Positions 22,523-29,587 of a stretch of DNA of 29,587 nucleotides are shown here, piece by piece. Below the pieces are notes generated by a model, which was not told where the DNA came from, did no database searches, and saw only the letters and a program-made list of their open reading frames with translations. The stretch is from Deltaproteobacteria bacterium (GTDB lineage: Bacteria; Desulfobacterota; Syntrophia; Syntrophales; Smithellaceae). The stretch is from positions 1 through 29,587 of the forward strand of contig SBEK01000024.1 in NCBI GenBank assembly GCA_009668925.1, given 5' to 3'. The first letter of the stretch is position 1. Every line of letters starts with the position of its first letter. A program made the translations under genes and the position numbers.

Positions 22523-23614
22523 CTATTCTCTGTCTTTGAATTCCTGGGCGATGCGATAGAAATCTTTCTCGAACTGGACGAATTTTCTTACAATATCCGG
22601 ATCGAAAGCGGTTCCGCTGCATCTTCTGATTTCTTCCACCGCCTGATCATGGGATTGGCCAGCTTTATAAATGCGCGGGCTCGTCATGGCATCATAGGCG
22701 TCGGCCACTGCCATTAGCCGTCCTGATATGGGAATTTCAGAACCCTGCAGACCTCGCGGATAGCCTGTGCCGTTCCATTTTTCATGATGCGTGAAAGCCA
22801 TTTCTCTGGCCAGCCTGAGAAAGGCATTGGATTCCAAACGTGCATCGGAGTAGGTAAGCGCATTATGCCCGATGATCGCATGTTTTTGCATTTCCTTGAA
22901 CTCTTCATCGGTGAATCTGCCGGGCTTCATAAGGATATTATCCGGCACTCCCGCTTCCCCTATATCATGCAAAGGAGCCGTCTTTTCGATATGTGCGATG
23001 ACTTCCGGACTCAGGATATCTTTAAAATTGGGATCGTCTTTGAGTTTATCCGCCAGGAGTCGAACGTATTTCATGGTGCGTTTGATATGCTGCCCCGTTT
23101 CCATATGACGGTTTTCCGCGAGGAGCCCGAAGGATTCCACTATGGCATCACATGTTATCTCCAACTCGCTTGTCTTCTCCTTGACCAGTTCTTTCAATCT
23201 ATTTCTGTAGCCTTGCAGTTCCAGGTGATTCCTCACTCTCGCATTGATCAGAGCCGGATTAAACGGTTTGGTGATATAGTCGACAGCTCCCAATTCCAGA
23301 CCTCTGGTTTCATTCTCCGCCGCGGCTAAAGCCGTCACAAAAATCACGGGAATACCCGCGGTTTTCTCATCAGATTTAAGTTTGCAGCAGACTTCATAGC
23401 CATCCATTGCCGGCATCATTATATCAAGCAGGATCATATCAATGTCCGGTACCATTTTTACGATCTTCAGCGCCTTCTCTCCGCTGGCTGCTATCAACAC
23501 ATTATATTGATCCTCCAGGATACCCGCCAGTACATGAATATTTTCCGGTCTGTCATCGACAACCAGTATCTTCTTTTGTTCCTTTAAAACTGCAGCCATT
23601 TCCGTCTGCCTCAC
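22523..23614 (-). CDS. Response regulator with HD-GYP domain
   Basis: This 363-residue cytoplasmic signalling protein has a receiver domain at residues about 15-130, with D20/D21, the phospho-acceptor D64 in LLDIMMPAMDG, and K117 in ITKPFNP. A coiled linker (LKELVKEKTSELEI) leads to an HD-GYP domain at about 160-345. The HD pair is H216-D217, the H-H pair H276-H277 lies in FTHHEKWNGTGYP, and the GYP motif is G284-Y285-P286. HD-GYP domains normally hydrolyse cyclic-di-GMP. Unusually, the Lys of HDxGKxxIP is Glu (HDIGEAGVPD, E220). The frame opens at a GTG (23614), one base after the kinase stop codon; an ATG at 23599 with GAGG upstream may be the true start. The adjacent kinase is the obvious phosphodonor. 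Confidence 0.9.
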   Translation of the reverse strand: MRQTEMAAVLKEQKKILVVDDRPENIHVLAGILEDQYNVLIAASGEKALKIVKMVPDIDMILLDIMMPAMDGYEVCCKLKSDEKTAGIPVIFVTALAAAENETRGLELGAVDYITKPFNPALINARVRNHLELQGYRNRLKELVKEKTSELEITCDAIVESFGLLAENRHMETGQHIKRTMKYVRLLADKLKDDPNFKDILSPEVIAHIEKTAPLHDIGEAGVPDNILMKPGRFTDEEFKEMQKHAIIGHNALTYSDARLESNAFLRLAREMAFTHHEKWNGTGYPRGLQGSEIPISGRLMAVADAYDAMTSPRIYKAGQSHDQAVEEIRRCSGTAFDPDIVRKFVQFEKDFYRIAQEFKDRE

Positions 23615-23615
23615 G

Positions 23616-26468
23616 TTACAGGGAAATATTCAAGTCCGATGCAATCGCCTTCAGTCTTTCCAGCGCCTTGTCCATATCAAAAATGTCCACATCGCTCTTA
23701 AGTTGTTTAAACTGTTTATCCGCTTTCGTGTTGGATAAATATTTCTCCAGCAGTTTAATCTGTTTCATTGATTTTGATGAGCCGATCTCCAGCATTTGGG
23801 CAAGATCGATCATGAGCGGCCGTATAGCGTCCGGATCGGCATCTGCTTTAATGGCATCCTGCTCTTTTATTTTTCGTTCAACATCCAGATCTTCCAGTTT
23901 TTTTATACTGTCCATAACTTCTGTGAACGATTCATTGAATTTAGCAAGTAAGGCGTCATCAAAACCAATACCTCCGCTCATCAGCGCCGATTCCAATTCG
24001 CCAGCGACGACTGCAAGTTGGGCCGCCCCTATATTGGCAGCGGTGCCTTTAACTGTGTGTGCCAGCTTGCATGCCGTCATGTCATCGCCCATGGTTGTGG
24101 ATAAGGCTGTTTCCAAGTTATCTAATGTATCGAAATTGCTCGCTCTGAATTGTAGAAGGATTTTCTTATACAAGTCTTGTTTGCCATTCACCCTGTTCAA
24201 TCCGTCAGCAAGTATTATTCCCGGCAAGTCGGGCCAGAATAAATCTTCCGTATTTTCAAACTCGTTAACTGATCTGCCGGGTGCAGGGGCCGGCAATTCC
24301 TTGATATTGACATATTTTGTTATAACCGCGAGAATTTCCTGTGGATTGACCGGTTTATTGATGTGGTCATTCATGCCGCATCGATTGCCCTTCAACCGAT
24401 ATTCGCTCATGTCATGGCCGGTCAAGGCAACCACGGGTAAATTTGACCAGCGGGGATTGCTCCGGATTCTTTTCGTGGCTTCGTAACCGTCCATTACCGG
24501 CATCTGTATATCCATAAGAACCATCTCGTATTCAGCTTCTTCCAGCTTTTCTAAGGCCTCTAACCCGTTTTCGGCGATATCTACTTTCAAATCCATTTGG
24601 CTCAAGAGTGCAGTTGCGACCAGTTGATTGACTTTGTCATCCTCAACCAGCAGGATTTTAATTCCCTTGATTTTCGCGGAAGCATGCAAATCCGGATCAG
24701 TTGCAGAGGATTTATCGTCATCGCTGATTATTCCCGTTAAGGCATCAAACAACTTTGACAGGATAATAGGCTTGGGAAGACATTTGGTTACATCGAATCG
24801 TTTGGCTTTATAGGCCAGTTCCGGCAGGCTGCAATTCGAAATCATAATAACCTGGGCTTTGGGACCTGTTGCATCCAGGAACTTTCTCCAGTGAGTTAAC
24901 TCCGTGCTATCCATATCAGCCGTATGCCAATCCATCAAAACAAAATCGACCCCGGTATACTGATTCCTCTTGAGTTCGGCCCATCCCTGTTCCAGCGAAA
25001 CAGCGCCAAGGGTCGCAAAACCCAGGGACGCAATCATATTCATCTGGGTTTTCAGCACGACCGGATTGCTATCGACGACCAGGATTTTAATGTTTTCATT
25101 GGGGAACAGTGGCTGGTGGTTCTTCGGTGATTGACCATTTTCGACTAAGACTGTGAAGAAAAAAGTACTCCCTTTATTGGGCTCACTCTCGACCCATATC
25201 CTGCCGCCCATGAGTGTTGTCAGCCGTTCGCTAATAGCCAATCCCAAACCGGTGCCGCCATATTTGCGGGTGGTGGAAGCGTCCACTTGGGAAAAAGCGT
25301 GAAAAAGCCTGCTTTGTTGTTCTTCGGTCAGGCCTATACCGGTATCAGTCACCGAGAACTGCAGCGTAACCTTTTGCTCTTCCCTGGCTATAACCTCAAC
25401 TTTGACTTTGATCTCGCCTTCGCGGGTAAACTTGAGGGCATTATTGGTTAGATTGATGAGTATTTGTCCCAGCCGGAGCTGATCCCCCTTTAGGCTCTGT
25501 GGAACATCCGCCGTGTAATCAAAGATCAATTCTATGCCTTTTTCGTGCGCCTTCATGCCGAGAAGATTGGCCAAATTGATAAAGATATCATCTAAAGTAA
25601 AATCTATCTTCTCGATGTCCAGCTTGCCGGCCTCTACTTTGGAAAAATCAAGGATGTCATTGATGATACCCATCAATGCTTGAGTAGAGGCTTGGAGTTT
25701 CTCCATATAATCCCTTTGCTTAATACTTAAATCAGTTTTCATGGTCAGATAGGTCATCCCTATGATTGCATTCATAGGCGTACGGATTTCATGGCTCATG
25801 TTAGCCAGATATTCGCTCTTTGTGGTTGCTTCCTCGGCAATCCTTTTTTGTTGTTTGATTTCTTTAATGGTCAAAAACAATTTGCGGGTCGTGCGCTCCC
25901 AAAAATATCCACCTGCTATACAAACCAATTCAAGAGTCCACAAGGCAAAGGAAAGAATGGGCGTATCCAACACATTTGCACTGGGTACGTGGTATGCCCT
26001 GAAAATCAGGTCAGCCTGATAAGCAGTAACATAAATAAGCGTCCCGACGGCCGCATACACGAACCTGAGGCGCAACAGGAAAAAGGCAAATATCATACAG
26101 GCAATGATGCCGCAAATAGTTAATATATCCGTCTGCAATACATGATTGCCCAGATAAATGAAGTATAACCCCGCCAACAAATTGGCCAGAGCGGTCAGGG
26201 GCTGGTAATACTTTACCTGCTGTGGATATCTCGTTACGATCATGACAGCAGCAAAACTGGGGTAGAGGCAAACAGCGGTTGCCACTGTCACGAAGAAAAA
26301 TTTGTCAGGATAGACTATATAACAAATAAAGTCTACGCCTAACCACGCCAGAAAGGAAAGCACGATCCCAAACTGGTTGAATATCTTCATTTCGGCATCA
26401 TTGGATGTGATGAATTCGTTCTCCAATGCCGGATCCGAAAACCGTAAACTAACCGGATGCAGCCGCAT
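23616..26468 (-). CDS. Six-TM hybrid sensor histidine kinase with two receivers and an HPt domain
   Basis: This 950-residue membrane kinase has six hydrophobic segments between residues 29 and 189, with almost no periplasmic domain, so it probably senses a hydrophobic or membrane signal. A short coil leads to a HisKA domain (H226 in NMSHEIRTPMNA) and a HATPase (N-box NLTNNALKF, DTGIG, GGTGLGL). Receiver 1 (about 462-574) keeps D513 in LMDWHTADMD but has S in the acidic pair (VVDSN); receiver 2 (about 603-719) is complete, with E609/D610/D611, D653 and K705. An HPt follows with H804 in LAHTVKGTAANIG, then a helical tail. I chose ATG 26468 with GGGAG ahead; a Met 16 codons upstream has no site. 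The gene lies 191 bp downstream of the oxoamine synthase gene and one base before the HD-GYP gene. Confidence 0.93.
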   Translation of the reverse strand: MRLHPVSLRFSDPALENEFITSNDAEMKIFNQFGIVLSFLAWLGVDFICYIVYPDKFFFVTVATAVCLYPSFAAVMIVTRYPQQVKYYQPLTALANLLAGLYFIYLGNHVLQTDILTICGIIACMIFAFFLLRLRFVYAAVGTLIYVTAYQADLIFRAYHVPSANVLDTPILSFALWTLELVCIAGGYFWERTTRKLFLTIKEIKQQKRIAEEATTKSEYLANMSHEIRTPMNAIIGMTYLTMKTDLSIKQRDYMEKLQASTQALMGIINDILDFSKVEAGKLDIEKIDFTLDDIFINLANLLGMKAHEKGIELIFDYTADVPQSLKGDQLRLGQILINLTNNALKFTREGEIKVKVEVIAREEQKVTLQFSVTDTGIGLTEEQQSRLFHAFSQVDASTTRKYGGTGLGLAISERLTTLMGGRIWVESEPNKGSTFFFTVLVENGQSPKNHQPLFPNENIKILVVDSNPVVLKTQMNMIASLGFATLGAVSLEQGWAELKRNQYTGVDFVLMDWHTADMDSTELTHWRKFLDATGPKAQVIMISNCSLPELAYKAKRFDVTKCLPKPIILSKLFDALTGIISDDDKSSATDPDLHASAKIKGIKILLVEDDKVNQLVATALLSQMDLKVDIAENGLEALEKLEEAEYEMVLMDIQMPVMDGYEATKRIRSNPRWSNLPVVALTGHDMSEYRLKGNRCGMNDHINKPVNPQEILAVITKYVNIKELPAPAPGRSVNEFENTEDLFWPDLPGIILADGLNRVNGKQDLYKKILLQFRASNFDTLDNLETALSTTMGDDMTACKLAHTVKGTAANIGAAQLAVVAGELESALMSGGIGFDDALLAKFNESFTEVMDSIKKLEDLDVERKIKEQDAIKADADPDAIRPLMIDLAQMLEIGSSKSMKQIKLLEKYLSNTKADKQFKQLKSDVDIFDMDKALERLKAIASDLNISL

Positions 26469-26659
26469 GTCGGACTCCCATTTCGTGTGTCTTATGATTG
26501 AAGCTCTCCGGGACAAGCTTCGTAAAACCTTCGATTCCCAGTGAAAGAATCTTAAACATGATTCGCTTGCTTATCCATGCAGCAAACTGCAGGATATGCG
26601 CTCGCCGCCGAATTCAGCATCCGGAGGCTTAAACAACTTAAACAGATGGAACGACCCCA

Positions 26660-27973
26660 TCACCAGTGAGATACAGAATTAGATTCCGGCGTGGTTTCAC
26701 TTAAGAAACAAGGCGCATCGTGCTTTTTACAGACCTTTTCCAACATCTCAACGGTATAATCGATTTGTTCCTTTGTATGCGCCAGATTCAAGATAAGTCG
26801 TATTCTTCCTTCGTGCTTTTGAACAGCAGGATATACGATCGGCGTTGAATATATGCCTTCCTCATAAAGATCATCGACAACGCTTAACAATTTGACAGGA
26901 CTTGGAATCATGATGGGGATTATGGGACTCTGACTGAGTCCAAGATTAAATCTTTTCGCGTTTAACAAGCCGCGCATATATCGATTTTTTTCATGAAGTT
27001 CTCTGATCATCGCCGGATTGCTTTCAATCTCATCAAGACATGCAAGAATGACCGCAGCATCCTGCGGCGTTAAGCATGCTTGAAACATGTAAGTAGGTCC
27101 CCATCTCAATATGCCACAGTACTTATGTTTGGATGCAAGGAAGCCTCCCAGCGAAGCGGTCGCTTTAGAAAATGTTGCCATAATAAAATCAACATCCTCA
27201 GTGACACCCTGTTCGTAACAATATCCCTGTCCTTTCTCCCCATAGAAACCAAAGGAATGCGCCTCATCGACATAGAGATAAAACTTATATGACTTTTTCA
27301 GAGCGGTGATTTTTTTCAGTGGAGACAGATCCCCGCTCATCGAATAGGCTGATTCCACAAGGACAAAAATATTTTCATATTCATTGCCGTATTTTTTCAA
27401 TTTTACTTCCAGATCGGCGACGTCGTTATGCTTAAACGCCATTTTTCTTGCTATGGATAATTTGCAGCCATTGATCATTGATGAATGAGATTCTCCATCG
27501 ATGAGAATGAGATCCCTGTCCCCGACGAGATAAGAAATTCCCCCAAGGTTCGCGGTAAATCCAGTGGGAAAGACGACCGCCTCTTCTTTGCCGACAAGTT
27601 TCGCGACGCGCGCTTCTATTTCCTTATGCAGAGACGTCATTCCGCATGAACAGGCGGATGTGCCGCAGCCGGTTCCATACTGCCTCATTGCCCTGCAAGC
27701 TTTTTCGATCACGTTGGCATTTTTATTTAAGCTGAGATAGTGGTTGACGCACCACATGATGCATTCTTTAGTGGCCCGGGGATATATCGTTATGACATTC
27801 GCCGCGGTTGAAGCCCCGTTTTCAAGATATCGCTCATAAGCATTTCCAACGCCTTTACTGGCCTGCCTATTAAGAAATTCCTGGATTATATCCGCCCTTT
27901 CTTCGATATCGGAAATATTCTCCGCTTTTAAGTAACCCAGCACTTCTGCAATGGAAATAAACTGATCGATCAT
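26660..27973 (-). CDS. Alpha-oxoamine synthase family PLP enzyme (serine palmitoyltransferase/KBL/CqsA-like)
   Basis: This 437-residue cytoplasmic pyridoxal-phosphate enzyme probably condenses an amino acid with an acyl-CoA and releases CO2. Family motifs include VFPTGFTANLGG, DGESHSSMINGC (H163), HNDVADLE, YVDEAHSFGFYG (D236, H239) and TFSKATASLGGF with the Schiff-base Lys270. The segment after the first helices is Cys-rich (GTGCGTSACSCGMTSLHKEI), where serine palmitoyltransferases and KBL have G-T-x-x-x-R-x-x-x-G-T. About 55 extra N-terminal residues precede the usual start of the fold. AGGAGG lies eight bases before the ATG. The gene lies upstream of the six-TM kinase. In Vibrio and Legionella, CqsA and LqsA are members of this family that make alpha-hydroxyketone autoinducers read by such kinases. 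Other products (sphingoid base, aminoketone) are possible. Confidence 0.88.
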   Translation of the reverse strand: MIDQFISIAEVLGYLKAENISDIEERADIIQEFLNRQASKGVGNAYERYLENGASTAANVITIYPRATKECIMWCVNHYLSLNKNANVIEKACRAMRQYGTGCGTSACSCGMTSLHKEIEARVAKLVGKEEAVVFPTGFTANLGGISYLVGDRDLILIDGESHSSMINGCKLSIARKMAFKHNDVADLEVKLKKYGNEYENIFVLVESAYSMSGDLSPLKKITALKKSYKFYLYVDEAHSFGFYGEKGQGYCYEQGVTEDVDFIMATFSKATASLGGFLASKHKYCGILRWGPTYMFQACLTPQDAAVILACLDEIESNPAMIRELHEKNRYMRGLLNAKRFNLGLSQSPIIPIMIPSPVKLLSVVDDLYEEGIYSTPIVYPAVQKHEGRIRLILNLAHTKEQIDYTVEMLEKVCKKHDAPCFLSETTPESNSVSHW

Positions 27974-27974
27974 C

Positions 27975-28112
27975 TTAATGTCCTCCTAAGGAAGTTAGCT
28001 CCATTGGCTTTTGATGAGTCGTATGCTCTATAGAATAATACAGTGACGTGCACGATTTTATCCATAGCCACACGACCTCCAAATAACTCAATCGGTCATT
28101 TAATGAATAAAG
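27975..28112 (-). pseudogene. Possible 3' remnant of a small gene cut by the IS200-type element
   Basis: An open minus-strand frame encodes KLYSLNDRLSYLEVVWLWIK and further residues ending LTSLGGH, with a stop two bases before the synthase start codon. The ribosome binding site of the synthase gene (AGGAGG) lies inside its last codons, as in coupled genes. Upstream the frame continues into the left end of the IS element, so any original start is gone. No family is recognised. It may be chance, since this is only about 45 codons. Confidence 0.25.
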
Positions 28113-28675
28113 TTTAATCTCTACGGGCATAATTCCCCGCCGCTTGCGGCGAACAAATGATATAGTAAGTGTATCTCGAAAAGCAAGCACATACACACGT
28201 CACACAATGTACCGGTGATATTGTATCACTACGCATTTCCGGCAAAATACCGGAAAGTAGCATTCAGCCCGGCAGTTGATGAACCGATAAAGGAAATCTG
28301 CCTTGAAATCTCCAAACGATACCAGGTGCATTTTCTTGAAACAGGAACAGACAAGGATCCGATTCATTTTTTGGTGCAGTCGCTTCCGACGTCTCGTCCG
28401 ACGAAAATAATAACGCTCATAAAGAGCATAACGGCACGAGGGTATTTAAGCATCATCCGGAAATTGAGGCGCTACTTTGGGGTGGTGAATTTTGGACAGA
28501 TGGATATTTCGTGAACACAGTAGGCAAATTTGGGAATGAAGATACAATATCAAAATATGTGAAAGAGCAGGGTATAGCAAAAAGCTATAAAAGTGTTACA
28601 CAAGTCAAAACAACTCGCCCTCTTTTAGAGGGCACTGGATATCCCGCTGCTTGCGTCGTGGTTGTTCATTCTCCG
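28113..28675 (+). mobile_element. Decayed IS200-type insertion sequence
   Basis: The left end starts near TTTAATCTCTA (28113) and contains the subterminal hairpin CGCCGC-TT-GCGGCG. A relic tnpA follows at 28173. The right end has GCCCTC-TTTTA-GAGGGC (28617-28633) and a mutated copy of the left-end hairpin (CCGCTGCTTGCGTCG). The size, about 560 bp, and the subterminal palindromes without terminal inverted repeats are typical of solo IS200/IS605 elements. The right boundary is approximate. A second, shorter copy of the left end sits at 29406-29498. Confidence 0.75.
28173..28620 (+). pseudogene. tnpA: Inactivated IS200-family transposase TnpA
   Basis: The protein would be an HUH single-strand transposase. 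It is broken in three ways. The start codon position reads ATC (28173) where the second copy has ATG (29467), followed by the same SKSK.IH.S peptide. The first His of the HUH motif is Pro (DKDPIHFLVQS instead of the usual DHVHFLVQS). A frameshift near 28440 moves the frame from KSITARG to FKHHPEIEALLWGGEFWTDG, consistent with loss of one base. The catalytic Tyr region (ISKYVKEQG) is still recognisable, and the frame runs on into the right-end hairpin, so the stop was probably lost. Residues typical of the family include HYAFPAKYRKVAF and EICLEISKRYQVHFLE. Confidence 0.85.
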
Positions 28676-28953
28676 CAAATCACCTGTCTCAGTATTTGTA
28701 TTCTATTGATATTTTATAAGAACTTGCTTTCATTGGGAGCGAGTATAGGAATTTTGTAATTGTGTGTCAAGAAAATCTTGACCACAAAATGTGGGGATGC
28801 GTCACCAATGACCGCGTTTTCGGCACGTTGCGACATCCAGTCTTATAAGACATCTGCTCACCTTTTGATCTGCCAAGCCGCCAAGAAGATCAACTTGTCC
28901 GGAATTCAGGCCGACTTCTCCTCAACGCCTTTTTTTTATAATGCGTTATGATT
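28676..28953. other. Gene-free stretch between the IS relic and the HPt gene
   Basis: No supported gene is present. A perfect inverted repeat GTCAAGA-AAA-TCTTGAC occurs at 28766-28782, flanked by TGT and CACA. It could be a remnant of another small mobile repeat or a terminator-like stem; a T-tract follows on neither strand. The HPt gene stops at 28954, and on the minus strand an A-rich run (AAAAAAAA, from TTTTTTTT at about 28930) follows its stop. Confidence 0.4.
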
Positions 28954-29361
28954 CTATTCCGGAATCAACGGCCTCAATGCTTCTTGAACAGCTTCAAATT
29001 CTTTTTGGATATGGGCAAACAGATCCGCCGTCCCTTCAACCTCATTTTGCCGACCGAGGAGCTCCAGGCTCTTGAGGAGGCCCGACAGCTGCATGGCGCC
29101 GACAATGGCACTGCTGGACTTAAGTTTGTGAGCAAGCCGGAACATATCCTCGCTATTTTTTTCATCGACTGCCGAGCGGAGGCTCTTCATGATCGCCGAT
29201 GACTGCTCTACATAGGTGGTAACCAGGCTAACGATGAGGTCCGGCGTTCCCGCCTGTTGCAGAGATCGATAACCGTCAAGGACAGACCTATCGATAACCG
29301 GACCGCGATCTTCCAATATGTCCTCTCCGCCCTGTCTTTGCCCGGTGGGTTTCCCACTCAT
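28954..29361 (-). CDS. Stand-alone histidine phosphotransfer (HPt) protein
   Basis: This 135-residue cytoplasmic protein has one HPt domain at residues about 25-130. The phospho-accepting His78 lies in FRLAHKLKSSSAIVGAMQLS, the canonical H-x-L-K-x-S/G-x-x motif, with LLKSLELLGRQNE as the next helix. The first 20 residues are hydrophilic and Gly-rich. AAAGGAG is placed well before the ATG at 29361, so it is an independent gene, though it resembles the HPt ends of large hybrid kinases. It is on the same strand as the synthase, kinase and HD-GYP genes, separated from them by the IS relic, and may shuttle phosphate between them. It is flanked on both sides by IS200-type left ends. Confidence 0.85.
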   Translation of the reverse strand: MSGKPTGQRQGGEDILEDRGPVIDRSVLDGYRSLQQAGTPDLIVSLVTTYVEQSSAIMKSLRSAVDEKNSEDMFRLAHKLKSSSAIVGAMQLSGLLKSLELLGRQNEVEGTADLFAHIQKEFEAVQEALRPLIPE

Positions 29362-29405
29362 TATATTCTCCTTTCATTATGTATTTTCCAATCTCAGGGA
29401 CATTA

Positions 29406-29498
29406 TTTAATCTCTATGAGAGATCATTCCCCGCCGCTTGTGGCGAAAAAATGATATAGTAAATGTATGTCGAAAAGCAAGTACATACACAAGTCACA
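29406..29498 (+). mobile_element. Truncated left end of a second IS200-type element
   Basis: This copy matches the left end at 28113-28205: TTTAATCTCTA, then the hairpin CGCCGC-TT-GTGGCG, ATGATATAGTAAATG, and an intact tnpA start (ATG at 29467) encoding MSKSKYIHKS. The similarity stops at 29498 within the tnpA gene, where a GGTGATACGGGGTCAAAT sequence begins. Either the element is deleted here or another repeat is inserted; the rest may be outside the window. Confidence 0.75.
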
Positions 29499-29587
29499 GG
29501 GTGATACGGGGTCAAATCTTTAATCTTGACATTTGAGTGCAACTGTCACCAGATATTCTTCTTCCTGGATACCGGCCTGCGCCGGCA
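29499..29587. repeat. Junction with a further repeat-like sequence at the window edge
   Basis: After the IS200-type end the sequence reads GATACGGGGTCAAATCTTTA and ends in TGGATACCGGCCTGCGCCGG. The first part resembles sequence found beside REP-associated elements, and the second resembles a REP hairpin (CCGGC-CTGC-GCCGG). Only 89 bases are visible, so the identity is uncertain. Confidence 0.35.

Noticed and set aside
28760..28951. A 63-codon plus-strand frame beside the IS relic
   Set aside because: It starts at a GTG inside an inverted repeat, has no ribosome binding site and no family resemblance.

Overview
The window looks like a chromosomal segment of a Gram-negative bacterium, most likely a deltaproteobacterium (Desulfobacterota, perhaps a Syntrophus-like anaerobe). 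This is an inference from the gene mix: branched-chain amino acid uptake, stand-alone acyl-CoA enzymes, periplasmic and outer-membrane proteins, a hybrid phosphorelay with HD-GYP output, and short REP-like repeats containing 'gtcattgcgagg'. No rRNA or tRNA gene is present to confirm it.

Layout. 1-1267 holds the 5' end of a livH-type permease behind a GntR/FCD regulator, with a triple operator-like repeat upstream (1528-1560). An MFS transporter (1763-2938) and a SulP anion permease (3057-4826) follow. 4999-7917 carries envelope genes: a secreted tyrosine/dual-specificity phosphatase, a membrane-anchored unknown protein, and, on the + strand, a Cys-rich secreted protein and an OmpA-domain protein. 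8073-13551 is a run of leftward metabolic genes: an MBL-fold hydrolase, a crotonase, a GNAT, a hotdog thioesterase, an MtfA-like peptidase, a DinB-like protein and a nitrilase. A dus gene (13820-14776) faces away from it. 14777-15060 is repeat-rich.

15071-20797 is a compact five-gene leftward operon: a secreted TPR protein, two small membrane proteins, a secreted protein with 14 WD40 repeats fused to a caspase-like domain, and a further membrane protein. 21141-21563 encodes a secreted 3D-domain protein behind a strong promoter and a structured leader of about 200 nt. 21801-22522 is AT-rich, non-coding, and contains two tandem ~94-bp repeats.

22523-29361 is lower in GC and looks like an accessory signalling island. 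It holds an alpha-oxoamine synthase, a six-TM hybrid histidine kinase with two receiver domains and an HPt, and a response regulator with an HD-GYP domain, all leftward. A stand-alone HPt gene lies further upstream. Synthase next to membrane kinase recalls the CqsA/CqsS and LqsA/LqsS autoinducer systems, but with a probable cyclic-di-GMP phosphodiesterase as output. A decayed IS200-type element and the left end of a second copy flank the HPt gene.

The strongest candidates for something undescribed are the synthase-kinase-HD-GYP module, the secreted double-propeller caspase operon, and the 3D-gene leader RNA.
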